A stretch of 64,000 nt of DNA from Planctomycetota bacterium (GCA_016207825.1 JACQZI010000012.1:17532-81531), one strand, 5' to 3'; numbered from the stretch's first letter, positions 1 through 9,481 are shown. A program made the numbers and translations. The notes: generated from the letters alone by a model not told the origin.

Positions 1-1193
1 ATTGGTGCAAAAAGAATAACCTATCGGAAGAAACGAAAGCAAGCTACAAGGAGGCTCTTATTTATGAGCCCGGTAATTCCAAAGCTAAAAAAGGACTTGA
101 AGAAACTATTCAGTCCGTTAAGCCGGAAGGCTATGATAAGTTATCAGAAGAATATCATAAGAAATTGTCCGGCGCCAGGGAGAAAATAGCCGATAATTTT
201 TGTTCCTTAGGCGCATGGCTGGAGCAATCCAAAAAGAACGATTTTGCCGCTTCCGAATACCGCAAGGCAATGGGAATTTTTCCTGACCATAAAAAGGCCA
301 GGGAAAAGCTCGGTTATAAAAAGTATGAAGGGCAATGGATGACCGAGGATGAAATCCAGCTCAAAAAAGGGTTCTTTAAATTCAATGGCAAATGGCTTAA
401 AGAAGAAGAATTTAAAAATGAAGTGAATAAATTGCTTGAAGAATACAAGCAAAAACTTCAAACCAGGTTTGGGATAACTTTTAAAATGAGATATATCCCG
501 GGCCATATCATTGCCTGCAACACCGCCGAAAATGAGGTCGAAGAAGTAACACGATACATGGCCGGTTTTTATAACGAAGTATACAAAAAATATTTTAATA
601 AAGAGCTAAAGACAACTTTTTTGATGGTATATTTTTCTGGACAGAATGAGTTTGCCCAAAAAATGCCCCAGGATCGCCAGGCAATGGGAGTATATTATCC
701 TTCGGAAAAGACATTGTATACCTATTCCGGCTCAGGTATAGGGACAGTTTTTCATGAAATCACCCATGGTTATATCGATATCAATTTCGGCGGGTTTCCT
801 GATGATTGGCTTAATGAAGGGTTTGCTTCTTTCTTTGAGCAGCCAACAGTTGATTTGGATATGGGAAGTGTAACCTTTGGGTATAACAACTGGCGTTTGC
901 CCTCCATCCAAAACGCCGTGCGCAGCGGCAACTACCCGCCTTTGAGTAAGTTCGCTAAAATGAAACAGTGCTCGGATTCGGTAACACTTGCGGAGGCGCG
1001 TTCTTTGATATGCTATCTCTATAAAAAAAGGCTATTACAAAGCTTTATCGATATGTGTCTGGCATCTAAGAATAAACTGGATGGGCCCAAGCTTTTGCAG
1101 GATTGCATCGGGAAACCAATGGAAGAAATAGAACAGGAGTTCAAAGATTTTGTGCTGAATTCTAAGCCTAACGATCAAATCATCCAGGATTAA
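1..1193 (+). CDS. TPR protein with HExxH peptidase-like domain (DUF1570-type), 5' truncated
   Basis: The reading frame is open from base 3, so the gene begins upstream of the window; the first in-window start-like codon (TTG at 165) is not a convincing start. The N-terminal part has TPR-like helices (a unit ending in YEPGN, then one with FAASEYRKAM and IFPDH) followed by short W-containing repeats (GQWMTEDE, GKWLKEEE). The C-terminal half has a zinc-peptidase signature, HEITH at about 762-776, with a downstream glutamate in LNEGFASFFE, as in gluzincins and DUF1570 proteins. The substrate is unknown; processing or binding of envelope proteins is an inference. The next gene, also secreted and peptidase-like, follows on the same strand after 77 bp. 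The family call is fairly sure, enzymatic activity is not. Confidence 0.7.
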   Translation, partial: WCKKNNLSEETKASYKEALIYEPGNSKAKKGLEETIQSVKPEGYDKLSEEYHKKLSGAREKIADNFCSLGAWLEQSKKNDFAASEYRKAMGIFPDHKKAREKLGYKKYEGQWMTEDEIQLKKGFFKFNGKWLKEEEFKNEVNKLLEEYKQKLQTRFGITFKMRYIPGHIIACNTAENEVEEVTRYMAGFYNEVYKKYFNKELKTTFLMVYFSGQNEFAQKMPQDRQAMGVYYPSEKTLYTYSGSGIGTVFHEITHGYIDINFGGFPDDWLNEGFASFFEQPTVDLDMGSVTFGYNNWRLPSIQNAVRSGNYPPLSKFAKMKQCSDSVTLAEARSLICYLYKKRLLQSFIDMCLASKNKLDGPKLLQDCIGKPMEEIEQEFKDFVLNSKPNDQIIQD

Positions 1194-1270
1194 ACTTTAT
1201 TGATAATGAAAACGAACCTTTTTCTGCCACAACCCGTGAAATACAGATAAATTTAAATAAGGATAAAATT

Positions 1271-4129
1271 ATGAATAAATTGTGTGGTAAAATAATGTTG
1301 TTCGTTTTGGTCGCTTTATTAGCAAGTTGCGCGGGTGTTAGCAAGGAGGATTGGCCTATAAAGCCGGATACCGGCAACCCATTAAGCGATGAGGAGGCTC
1401 TTAAATTAGTGCCTGATGAATACCGGGAAAAAGTCCAGCGCGCCTTCCAGGTAGCCGGCGACAATAAGCCGCAGCTAATCACCGCCATCAAGAGCGTTCC
1501 GGGAAAATACAGCCCTGCCCTTGGTTTCCTGGTTAGCCAAACCGGTTACCGTTATTTCTTTCCGAGTATGGATAAGGCAATACCGGATGCGTCAAATATC
1601 ACCGCGGATTTGCTTCTGACCAATGTCAAACTGGGCTATCAGGCACGGCAAACCTTTCCATGGGCCGGCGACTTGGATGAAGATACCTTCCGTCGCTTTG
1701 TCCTGACTTATCGCGCCACTACCGAACAATTGGTTGATTGGCGTTCTTATTTCTGGAATCATGCCGAGTTAAGGGCAATCGTAGATGAATTCGCCAAACG
1801 TATTAATGGGAAAGACCATAAAGCTGCAGACCAAAGCTTCAAGGAAATGCTTTATAAGATTAATACTGAATGGGTGGGCAAAAACGTCCCTTACGCGCCG
1901 CGCGGGATGCCGGATATGAACCCGATTGAGGCGATTAAAGCCAAGACCGGGCGGTGTACAGACCAGACCAATACGCTGATTGCTATCCTGCGCACTTACG
2001 GCATTGCTGCCACCGGCGTGAGGGCTGTCTGGTGGCCGGAGGTAAACGATAATCATACCTGGGCCGCAGTCTATGATCCCTTTACCAAAGAGTGGCTGGA
2101 TATTGACTCCGGCCAGGGTGGTTCGCCCACTGACCCGGAATACTTCCGCCGGTTTATCCACCATAAAGAGAAAAAGGCAGCTAAAATTTACTGGGTTTAT
2201 CCTGGCGAAGAAGGCGGTGAAACTTTCCGTAACCTATCTTTAAAAGGTGATGAAGTCTACCCTCCCTCTATAGAAAAATATCTTATCGCCAAGCCGATGG
2301 TTGATAAAACCGAACGCTACAACGATGTCATTGATATGAAATGTTCGCACAACCCGCACAATACGATGATTTGGCTGGCGATATATAACAGCGGCGAGTG
2401 GAGGCCGGTTGCCGGAGCGCGGTCGGATAATGAGGGCATGGTGGTTTTTCCGAAGGTCGGTTGTAATATCCGTTATCGTCTTATGGTTTGGACAAAAGCT
2501 AACGTTGCTCTTGTACTCAAGGTGTTAATACCTAAGCCTGATGGTACAATCGAAGAAGCATCCGACCCGCAGGAAAAACGCGCCTTGCTGGCACAAAAGG
2601 CTGTCCAATTGCTGGAAGCTAAAAAGTTTAAAGAGGCAAAAGAGGTTTTTCTTGAGATCCTTAAAGATAATCCCAATGATGTCAACAGCTTGTATAATAT
2701 GGCATGCGCCTGTTCGCTGAGGGGTGATAAACAGGAAGCATTAGATTACTTGGAAAAATCAATCAAGGCTGGCTGGGATGATTTCGCCCATCTGAAGAAA
2801 GATTCTGACCTGGATAATATCCGGGAAGAGCCACGTTACAAGAAAATACTAAAGGCAAGCGGCGCGTTTTTAGATTACCCTTCTGAGCGGATTAAAATAG
2901 ATTACGCCATTCTCGTTAGTAAAGCCACTAAGGATGATGTAAATTGGATTAACGTAGTAACAGCCTTTACGGATAAATACAATGCGAAAGTGTTTGTTTA
3001 TGAAGGTAATGATCCCACGTCATTAATGAAAGAGCTGATACAATATACGCCTAAGTATGTGGCATTTATCGCCCAGCCGACCGAGGTCTCGCGTGAATTC
3101 ATCTTCCACGCCAAGCAGATGATGCGCGATTTGGATGAAGATCCCTATGAAGATGCTATCTGGGGAATCATTACCGGCTATAATTACGAGGATTGCCTGC
3201 GGATGGCAAAGGCGGACAATCTTAATATTACCAAGGCCTTAAGCGGAATAGGCGGTGGTTGGCTTGATTATTTCAATGAGGGGTTGGCGTTTTCCGAGGG
3301 CGAAAAGAACGCGATGACCGTTAAGGTACCTGGTAAACCAGTGGAAAAGCAAAAAGGACCGGATGATACCACCAAGTCTTTCGTAGATATCCTGAATACC
3401 AATCAATACCAGATGATGTCCACCAGTGGACACGCTACTGAACACGATTGGCAGATTGGTTACAGTTACCCGAACGGGATGATCTTATCCAAGGGCGGTA
3501 AATTATTTGGATATGATCTTGCCAAACAAATCTATCCCATCAGCACCACTAATTCAAAAATATATTTTTCACCCGGTAATTGTTATATTGGCCATATCGC
3601 GGATATGGATTGTATGGCGTTGGCATGGATTCATAATGGAACCAACCAGTTTTTCGGCCATACCCTGCCGCAAGGACAGCCCTGTTATGCCTGGAATATT
3701 GTCAATTACTTTATGGCGCTCCAGGGACAGTTTACCTATGCGGAATCGGTTTACCTGCATCAGGTCGCGGCAGATTTCACCAAGGCGCCTACCGTTTGTT
3801 GCCACAGCACGGTATTTTATGGAGACCCGGCCTGGGAAGTCCGTATTGCCAAGGAAATTGAACCGCCTTATACCCAAACCCTTAAATTTGATAAGAAAAA
3901 CAACAAAATTACCATTACCATTGAGGTGGAATTCCGGCAGGATTATGGGGGACCGCCTGTAGGATGTTTACTTCCTGAATTTATCAAGAAACCAGAAGTT
4001 AAATCGGCTACTGAAGGATTAAAATTATTACCGCTTGATAATGTGGTAATAATTGACGCGGGTAAGCGCAAGGAAGGCGATAAGATTCAAGCAGTTGTTT
4101 CTGCTGAATTCTTGCCTTTAAAGAAATAA
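1271..4129 (+). CDS. Lipoprotein with transglutaminase-like, TPR and caspase/gingipain-like domains
   Basis: 952 residues. The N-terminus is a lipoprotein signal (hydrophobic stretch then LLASC, predicted acylated Cys near residue 20). Residues about 225-285 form a transglutaminase-like core with the usual order of Cys (GRCTDQTN), His (DNHTWAAVYD) and Asp (WLDIDSG). Residues about 440-520 are TPR-like (AKEVFLEILKDNPND, YNMACACSLRGDKQEAL). The remaining 400 residues contain TSGHATEHDW and, about 50 residues later, SPGNCYIGH. This His-then-Cys order after beta strands resembles clan CD peptidases (gingipain or caspase-like). The 3' neighbour is convergent. Cell-envelope protein processing is inferred; only the lipobox and motif order are seen directly. 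The transglutaminase call is firmer than the caspase-like call. Confidence 0.7.
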   Translation: MNKLCGKIMLFVLVALLASCAGVSKEDWPIKPDTGNPLSDEEALKLVPDEYREKVQRAFQVAGDNKPQLITAIKSVPGKYSPALGFLVSQTGYRYFFPSMDKAIPDASNITADLLLTNVKLGYQARQTFPWAGDLDEDTFRRFVLTYRATTEQLVDWRSYFWNHAELRAIVDEFAKRINGKDHKAADQSFKEMLYKINTEWVGKNVPYAPRGMPDMNPIEAIKAKTGRCTDQTNTLIAILRTYGIAATGVRAVWWPEVNDNHTWAAVYDPFTKEWLDIDSGQGGSPTDPEYFRRFIHHKEKKAAKIYWVYPGEEGGETFRNLSLKGDEVYPPSIEKYLIAKPMVDKTERYNDVIDMKCSHNPHNTMIWLAIYNSGEWRPVAGARSDNEGMVVFPKVGCNIRYRLMVWTKANVALVLKVLIPKPDGTIEEASDPQEKRALLAQKAVQLLEAKKFKEAKEVFLEILKDNPNDVNSLYNMACACSLRGDKQEALDYLEKSIKAGWDDFAHLKKDSDLDNIREEPRYKKILKASGAFLDYPSERIKIDYAILVSKATKDDVNWINVVTAFTDKYNAKVFVYEGNDPTSLMKELIQYTPKYVAFIAQPTEVSREFIFHAKQMMRDLDEDPYEDAIWGIITGYNYEDCLRMAKADNLNITKALSGIGGGWLDYFNEGLAFSEGEKNAMTVKVPGKPVEKQKGPDDTTKSFVDILNTNQYQMMSTSGHATEHDWQIGYSYPNGMILSKGGKLFGYDLAKQIYPISTTNSKIYFSPGNCYIGHIADMDCMALAWIHNGTNQFFGHTLPQGQPCYAWNIVNYFMALQGQFTYAESVYLHQVAADFTKAPTVCCHSTVFYGDPAWEVRIAKEIEPPYTQTLKFDKKNNKITITIEVEFRQDYGGPPVGCLLPEFIKKPEVKSATEGLKLLPLDNVVIIDAGKRKEGDKIQAVVSAEFLPLKK

Positions 4130-4326
4130 ATCAGATAGAAATAAAGATAATTGTTTCTGTTATTAAAATCCAACAATTCAGCATAAAAATTAATCGCCTG
4201 TTTTGATATTCCAATAAATTCGGGTATAATTGCTAACCGAGTTGGTTAGGATTTCGAATAAGACCAAGACAAAGTTCTAAAAGGGATGGTGGCCCGAAGA
4301 CTAAAATATGACCAAAAAGTTTATTG

Positions 4327-5028
4327 TTAAGTTAGTTTAAACCTGATGGGGATCTTGATGGAGCATTCAACCGCTTCACCGTTTATCATGGCAGGCGTGA
4401 ATTTCCATGTCTTGATAGTGGCAATGGCTGATTCGTCAAGAACGGTATAACCGGAAGATTTAATTATTTCGACCTTCGATACAGTGCCTTCCCTGGATAT
4501 TTCCACGGATAAAAGGACCAGCCCTTCCTGCCCTAATTCACGCGCTTTTTTGGGATAAACCGGCGCCTTGTTGACAGCCGAATCATTTAACGGTTTTGCC
4601 GGAACAAATAGCGTTGTAGCAGTCTCCTGCCTGGGGGTTGGTTTTAGCTCTTTTTTGGGGCCGAGGCGTTTGTAAGCGGAGTCAGAGGGGACATAGACAG
4701 CAATCGCATCCGGTATATTATTCTTTTCAGTAAGGTCGGTTATAAAATCAGTCGGCATATCGGAAGAAATATCAATGGGTTCTTCGGTAACAATGATATT
4801 CTTTACCTCCTCAAACAGGTTATCGTTAAAAAACGATGGGAAATGCGTTTCCGTTATCAAAGTTTCCTGTGATGGCGCTTGCAGGTTGATATTCGAAGAG
4901 TATATTACCGGCCCGTTTGATACCGCACCATGGCCGGAAAGTAAAATAACCGAGCCTAAAAACAATCCGTGTATCACAAAAGAAACCAGCCACGGCTTGG
5001 ATTTCCCGAATATTTTCGCTCTTTGCAT
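4327..5028 (-). CDS. TonB family energy transducer
   Basis: The start is set at 5028 (MQRAKIFG), giving 233 residues. A longer frame to 5109 exists, but a promoter lies between the two starts. One N-terminal membrane segment (WLVSFVIHGLFLGSVILL) is followed by a long linker. The C-terminal TonB domain has the typical YPKKARELGQEGLVLLSVEI, then SSGYTVLDESAIATIKTWKF and a final IPIRFKL strand. TonB couples the inner-membrane proton-motive force, through ExbB/ExbD, to outer-membrane receptors. No exbBD or receptor gene is adjacent, so the partner is unknown. A second TonB-type gene lies near 43.3 kb. There is no Shine-Dalgarno before the ATG. Confidence 0.8.
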   Translation of the reverse strand: MQRAKIFGKSKPWLVSFVIHGLFLGSVILLSGHGAVSNGPVIYSSNINLQAPSQETLITETHFPSFFNDNLFEEVKNIIVTEEPIDISSDMPTDFITDLTEKNNIPDAIAVYVPSDSAYKRLGPKKELKPTPRQETATTLFVPAKPLNDSAVNKAPVYPKKARELGQEGLVLLSVEISREGTVSKVEIIKSSGYTVLDESAIATIKTWKFTPAMINGEAVECSIKIPIRFKLT

Positions 5029-5069
5029 ATTATTAAAACAATAATATCCCAAAATCCCAAAAAGGTCAA
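5029..5069 (-). promoter_or_regulatory. Promoter of the TonB family gene, near-leaderless
   Basis: Reading the minus strand, a -35 box TTGACC (5064-5069) and -10 box TATTAT (5041-5046) are 17 nt apart. Only 12 nt separate the -10 from the ATG, so the expected transcript leader is about 5 nt and has no Shine-Dalgarno. Confidence 0.55.
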
Positions 5070-5084
5070 GTAAAAAACTGCGAT

Positions 5085-5187
5085 GGCTTCGAAGCCGTTC
5101 GCCCCGCACCTATTTGGTTCTGATAAACCCTCCAAATTTATCAGAAAAGTTTCTAACGCCAAATAGGTGAGGGGTCACGACGAAGCC
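5085..5187. repeat. Nested inverted repeat of about 100 nt between the TonB gene and lepA
   Basis: Four pairs of complementary arms nest in order: GGCTTCG/CGAAGCC, CCCC/GGGG, CACCTATTTGG/CCAAATAGGTG and TTCTGATAAA/TTTATCAGAA, closing on a short CCCTCCAAA loop. It lies between two divergent promoters and overlaps neither gene. It could be a non-autonomous mobile remnant or a cruciform/hairpin; no ORF fits inside it. Confidence 0.7.
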
Positions 5188-5195
5188 AATATCTT

Positions 5196-5224
5196 TTGAC
5201 AATAACATGATATGTTGCTTAAAT
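5196..5224 (+). promoter_or_regulatory. Promoter of lepA, near-leaderless
   Basis: TTGACA (5196-5201), 17-nt spacer, TTAAAT (5219-5224). The lepA ATG is at 5234, so transcription would start about 3 nt before it. No Shine-Dalgarno is present. Confidence 0.6.
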
Positions 5225-5233
5225 TAACGACTT

Positions 5234-7048
5234 ATGAATGTTCCGATAAGCAATATACGCAATTTTTGTATTATCGCGCATATTGACCACGGGAAATCCA
5301 CCCTGGCAGACCGTATCCTGGAGTTGACCGGTGCGGTTACTGCCCGTGAATTCAGGAATCAGTTCCTGGATGACAATGAAATAGAGCGGGAGCGCGGAAT
5401 TACCATAAAAGCCAAAGCCATTTCACTGGATTATACATATAACAACCAGAAATATCTTTTAAACCTTATCGATACCCCCGGCCACGTTGACTTCGGTTAC
5501 GAGGTTTTGCGCAGCCTCAAAGCCTGCGAAGGTGCATTGCTCCTGGTAGATGCTACGCAGGGCGTCCAGGCGCAAACAGTTGCCAATACACTGCTGGCCA
5601 TAGAATCCAACCTCCAGCTCATTCCTTTGATTAATAAGATTGATGCACCTCTGGCGCATTCCGAAGAAGTCAAGGAGGAAATGAAAAATGTCCTTAGCAT
5701 TAAGCCGGAAGAAATAACACTGGTAAGCGCCAAAACCGGTGAAAACGTGGCGTTAGTGCTGGAGAGAGTTATCAAAGAAGTGCTGCCCCCGCGCGGCAGC
5801 GCGGCGAATCCTACCCAGGCCTTGATATTCGATTCTGTTTATGACGCCTACAGGGGCGTGGTGGTTTATGTCCGGGTCGTTAACGGGATACTTAAACAGG
5901 GAGATGAAATTATCATGCTTAATGCCAAGCATGAATTCAAGGTGGAAGAAGTCGGCATTTTTAAGCCTAAGATGGTTGCATGCAAAGAGCTTAAGGCCGG
6001 TGAAGTCGGCTACGTCATAAGCGGAATTAAAAATATCAGGGATGTGAAAATCGGCGATACGATAGGCTTGAAAAAAGAGGAAGGCGTCCAGGCGCTTCCC
6101 GGATATAAAGACCCCATCTCGATGGTTTTCTGCGGGATTTATCCTTCCACCCAGAGCACGTATAAGCAATTACAGACGGCGATGGAAAGATTGAGCCTGA
6201 ATGATTCTTCTTTCCAGTATGAAGTGGAAACTTCGGAGGCATTGGGGTACGGCTTCCGCTGCGGGTTTTTAGGGTTGCTTCATATGGAAATCATACAGGA
6301 ACGTTTAAACAGAGAAGAAGGGGTCGAGGTTATACAAACCGCCCCGAACGTAACCTATGAAATCCTGGTACGGGAAGCCGGAGGGATAATAACATTACGG
6401 ATAGATAATCCGGCAAAATTTCCTGATGAAAGCGTTTTGGTGGAAATCAGGGAACCAGTTGTGCGAATGAGCATTATCATTCCTTCGGATACCATAGGGA
6501 CCATGATGCATTTATGCGAGATAAGGCGCGGCAGGCTAATCCGCACGGAATATATCAGTTCTACCAGGGTAATCCTGACTTATGATATCCCGCTGGCGGA
6601 AATCATTTATGATTTTTACGATAAGCTGAAGTCAGCTACGCGCGGTTACGGGACCATGGATTATTCATTTATGGGTTACGAAGTGGCTGATCTGGTCAAA
6701 TTGAAAATACTGGTTGCCGGGGTTGAAGTGGATGCGTTATCCGTCATTATCCACCGTGATGGGGCGGAGGCTAAAGGCAGGCGGATACTGCAGATACTTC
6801 GCAAAGAAATTCCCAGGCACCTGTTTGAGGTTGCCCTGCAGGCGGGTATCGGTAAAAAGATTGTCGCCCGAGAGAATATCAAGCCGTACCTCAAGAACGT
6901 GACAGGCAAGTGTTACGGAGGAGATATTACCAGGAAGCGCAAGCTCTGGGAAAAACAGAAAGAAGGAAAGAAGAAAATGAAGAGTATCGGGCGAGTGGAA
7001 ATACCGCAAAAGGCTTTTCTTTCCGTGCTTTCAACGAAAGAGGATTAA
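5234..7048 (+). CDS. lepA: Elongation factor 4 (LepA), ribosomal back-translocase GTPase
   Basis: 604 residues, the normal family length. GTPase motifs are intact: AHIDHGKS (15-22), RGITI switch (54-58), DTPGH (80-84), NKID near 134. The EF4-specific C-terminal region with the GYGTMDYSF segment and the basic tail (RKRKLWEKQKEGKKKMK) is present. EF4 acts on ribosomes and its GTPase cycle is linked to back-translocation and ribosome biogenesis. lepB starts 2 bp after the stop, the classical lepA-lepB operon order. The first codons follow the promoter directly, so the mRNA may be translated with almost no leader. Confidence 0.97.
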   Translation: MNVPISNIRNFCIIAHIDHGKSTLADRILELTGAVTAREFRNQFLDDNEIERERGITIKAKAISLDYTYNNQKYLLNLIDTPGHVDFGYEVLRSLKACEGALLLVDATQGVQAQTVANTLLAIESNLQLIPLINKIDAPLAHSEEVKEEMKNVLSIKPEEITLVSAKTGENVALVLERVIKEVLPPRGSAANPTQALIFDSVYDAYRGVVVYVRVVNGILKQGDEIIMLNAKHEFKVEEVGIFKPKMVACKELKAGEVGYVISGIKNIRDVKIGDTIGLKKEEGVQALPGYKDPISMVFCGIYPSTQSTYKQLQTAMERLSLNDSSFQYEVETSEALGYGFRCGFLGLLHMEIIQERLNREEGVEVIQTAPNVTYEILVREAGGIITLRIDNPAKFPDESVLVEIREPVVRMSIIIPSDTIGTMMHLCEIRRGRLIRTEYISSTRVILTYDIPLAEIIYDFYDKLKSATRGYGTMDYSFMGYEVADLVKLKILVAGVEVDALSVIIHRDGAEAKGRRILQILRKEIPRHLFEVALQAGIGKKIVARENIKPYLKNVTGKCYGGDITRKRKLWEKQKEGKKKMKSIGRVEIPQKAFLSVLSTKED

Positions 7049-7049
7049 A

Positions 7050-8438
7050 ATGGAATCTAATGGATCGGTTGAGATAAATGTGACTCCGGCCGGCGATGGC
7101 AATAAACTGAACCAGACACTTGAGTGGTTTAGGAGTAATTTAGAAATATTCCTGATAGCTTTTGTCCTGGCTATGACCATCCGGTGTTTTTGTATAGACG
7201 GTTTTAAAATACCTAGCGCTTCAATGGAACCTACTTTAAGGGGTGACCCCAGGACCGGTGATAGGATTATTGCGGATAAATTCAGGTTATTGATAAGTCC
7301 CATAGAACGGTATGACGTTATCCTTTTTAAATACCCTCTTGACCGGACCAAGAACTTCATTAAACGGGTAGTCGGGATTCCTAATGAAGAAATAAAAACA
7401 AAATATGGGAATATGTATTACCGGCCGAAAGGAGAGAGTGAATATAAAATAGCACGTAAGCCTTTGGATATCCAGGAATCTATCTGGCTGCCTGTTTGGA
7501 GCTGGGTTCCCGTGACAGACAGCATTAAGAAAAGATGGGCGTTGCCTTCTTCAACGGAATTGTATGAAATAACGAATAACCAATTAAAGCTTTATGCGAA
7601 TAAAAGCCCGGACGGTAAGGTTAGCTTGGAATTGAATGGCGATATTAAGGATAATTATATCGGAAGGGGTGGTGGAATAACCGGAGAGCATACGGTTACT
7701 GATATAAAGATTGGTTTCAAATGCGTGCTTTCCGGAACCAGTAGTGCCGTTTGCGTTAAGATGAATACGTTTTCAGGCGTGTTTAACCTGCACCTTTCTA
7801 CGGACCAGGAGAATTATCTGGAATATAAGGGGAAGAAAATAGTTTCTATTAACGAGAAACTTATCCCGTTAAAACAGCATCTGGTGGAATTTCTTAATTA
7901 TGATAAAATAGTTTATATCAAACTTGACGGGGTAATAATCAGTGAATATGATTATAATGAATTGCCGGATGACGATTATATCGTTGTTTCTCATCCGCAG
8001 ATAACTATTGAAGCATATAAAACAGAGGTAAGTTTCCGGGATATTAACCTGTATCGTGATATTTATTATGAATTAAGCCCGAATAACTCGGATAAAACGC
8101 AGGAAATCGGGGGAAATAAATATTTTGTAATAGGGGATAATGTTCCTAACAGCCGTGATAGCCGCGCCTGGCGTATGAAAACATTCTACCTTAAAAACGG
8201 GAAGGTTATACAATGTGATGCTTCATCCACCAGGGAAATAAGCGGGTATGTGGAGGTTTATAAAGAGGCTGATGGTAAGGGTGGGGATATCTGGGGGAAT
8301 ACGCATAAAATTCCTATAGACCAGATAATAGAAGAAAAGACAATAGAAGAGGATTGTCCCTTTGTAGATTTTGATAATATATTCGGAAAAGCTCTGTTTG
8401 TTTACTGGCCTCTGCGTAATATAAAGATAATTCGATAA
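7050..8438 (+). CDS. lepB: Signal peptidase I with a large inserted beta domain
   Basis: 462 residues, well above the roughly 200-320 usual for the family. One membrane segment (33-48) leads to the Ser motif PSASMEPT (catalytic Ser58) and the Lys motif FIKRVVGIPNE (Lys105). Box E, GDNVPNSRDSRAW, lies near 363-375, about 250 residues after the Lys. In between is an inserted segment (about 165-345) rich in predicted beta strands, with a conserved-looking GFKCVLSG and repeated hydrophobic-polar alternation, resembling a lectin-like sandwich. The enzyme cleaves signal peptides of secreted proteins outside the inner membrane. Translation is coupled to lepA (GAGGA precedes the ATG). Both catalytic residues are present, so the protein is probably active. 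Confidence 0.93.
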   Translation: MESNGSVEINVTPAGDGNKLNQTLEWFRSNLEIFLIAFVLAMTIRCFCIDGFKIPSASMEPTLRGDPRTGDRIIADKFRLLISPIERYDVILFKYPLDRTKNFIKRVVGIPNEEIKTKYGNMYYRPKGESEYKIARKPLDIQESIWLPVWSWVPVTDSIKKRWALPSSTELYEITNNQLKLYANKSPDGKVSLELNGDIKDNYIGRGGGITGEHTVTDIKIGFKCVLSGTSSAVCVKMNTFSGVFNLHLSTDQENYLEYKGKKIVSINEKLIPLKQHLVEFLNYDKIVYIKLDGVIISEYDYNELPDDDYIVVSHPQITIEAYKTEVSFRDINLYRDIYYELSPNNSDKTQEIGGNKYFVIGDNVPNSRDSRAWRMKTFYLKNGKVIQCDASSTREISGYVEVYKEADGKGGDIWGNTHKIPIDQIIEEKTIEEDCPFVDFDNIFGKALFVYWPLRNIKIIR

Positions 8439-8755
8439 AAATGAGGTATTTTTGTTTTCCACAACGATATTTTATCTAACTTTAATGATTATAATGAGTT
8501 AAAAACATAAATAAAACGCTTTTTATTTGGACTTATTTAAAATAATCGTCGATAATGCTAAAACAATGATGATGTATAACGCTTTTAATATCAATATGAT
8601 AGGATGTTACCAAACGGTAATGGGCACATGAATTCCTAACTGCTTAAATTATAAAGGAGATATAACTACAAAATAATTAAGAGCACGTAAAAACAGCTCT
8701 TGGCTTTATCCACAAGTTTTCCACAATGAATAAAGCCTAATGATTTGAATCGATT
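8439..8755. other. AT-rich intergenic region with DnaA-box-like sites
   Basis: A 317-bp AT-rich gap between lepB and the ABC ATPase gene. It holds a perfect TTATCCACA (8706-8714), two TTTTCCACA near-matches (8455-8463 and 8717-8725), and a small inverted repeat TTACC-AAAC-GGTAA (8607-8620). All three DnaA-like sites have the same orientation. No ORF or RNA gene was recognised. It could be a DnaA-regulated promoter region or part of an origin; dnaA and dnaN are not nearby. Confidence 0.35.
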
Positions 8756-9475
8756 ATGCTATTAAAAACAGAAGATTTAGTAAAAATTTACGGTAAAAGG
8801 CGTGTTGTAAACGGTGTTAGTTTTGAAGTAAATGAAGGAGAAATAGTAGGACTTTTGGGGCGCAACGGTGCCGGTAAAACAACCACTTTTAAGATGACTG
8901 TTGGGCTTATATCTCCTTCCGAAGGCCAAATTTGGCTTAAGGGTAATGATATAACAGATCTTCCCATATACCGCCGTGCCAGGTGTGGGCTTGGTTATCT
9001 TCCCCAAGAATCTTCCGTCTTCCGCGAATTGACCGTGGAAGATAATCTTATGGCTATTATGGAGACCCTGAAAGGCGATAAATCTAAATATTCGGAACGG
9101 GCTAATAAAATACTGGAAGAATACGGCTTATTGAAATTAGCCAAGCAAAAAGCCCGTACTCTTTCAGGCGGCGAAATGCGCCGCTTGGAAATCAGCCGCG
9201 CTCTTATAACATCTCCGGCAATTATTCTTCTGGATGAGCCCTTTTCCGGGGTTGACCCGATTGCCGTTTCGGAAATACAGGATATCGTCCGTAAACTTAA
9301 ATCGCAGAATATCGGAGTCCTTCTAACGGACCACAATGTCCGTGAAACACTTGCCGTGACAGACCGCTCATATATCATCGACGAAGGCTATATTTTGTGC
9401 AACGGAACTCCCAAGGATATAATGTGTAATCCGCTTGCCCGCAAACATTATTTGGGGGAAAAGTTTACGCTTTAA
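8756..9475 (+). CDS. lptB: ABC transporter ATP-binding protein, LptB type
   Basis: 239 residues, the usual LptB length. Walker A GRNGAGKTT (about 35-43), Q-loop GYLPQESSVF, ABC signature LSGGEMRR and Walker B IILLDEPFSGVDP are intact, with the H-loop DHNVRETL typical of LptB. LptB powers export of lipopolysaccharide from the inner membrane through LptFG-LptC. No lptA, lptC or lptFG is adjacent, so the lipid cargo is inferred from family only; a branched-chain amino acid transporter ATPase is less likely because of the DHNVRETL segment. Six bp separate it from the next gene, suggesting co-transcription. Confidence 0.85.
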   Translation: MLLKTEDLVKIYGKRRVVNGVSFEVNEGEIVGLLGRNGAGKTTTFKMTVGLISPSEGQIWLKGNDITDLPIYRRARCGLGYLPQESSVFRELTVEDNLMAIMETLKGDKSKYSERANKILEEYGLLKLAKQKARTLSGGEMRRLEISRALITSPAIILLDEPFSGVDPIAVSEIQDIVRKLKSQNIGVLLTDHNVRETLAVTDRSYIIDEGYILCNGTPKDIMCNPLARKHYLGEKFTL

Positions 9476-9481
9476 TTATTT

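Noticed and set aside
3507..3962. 151-residue + strand frame inside the transglutaminase-like lipoprotein gene
   Set aside because: Out of frame with a clear family protein covering the same bases; no own start signals.
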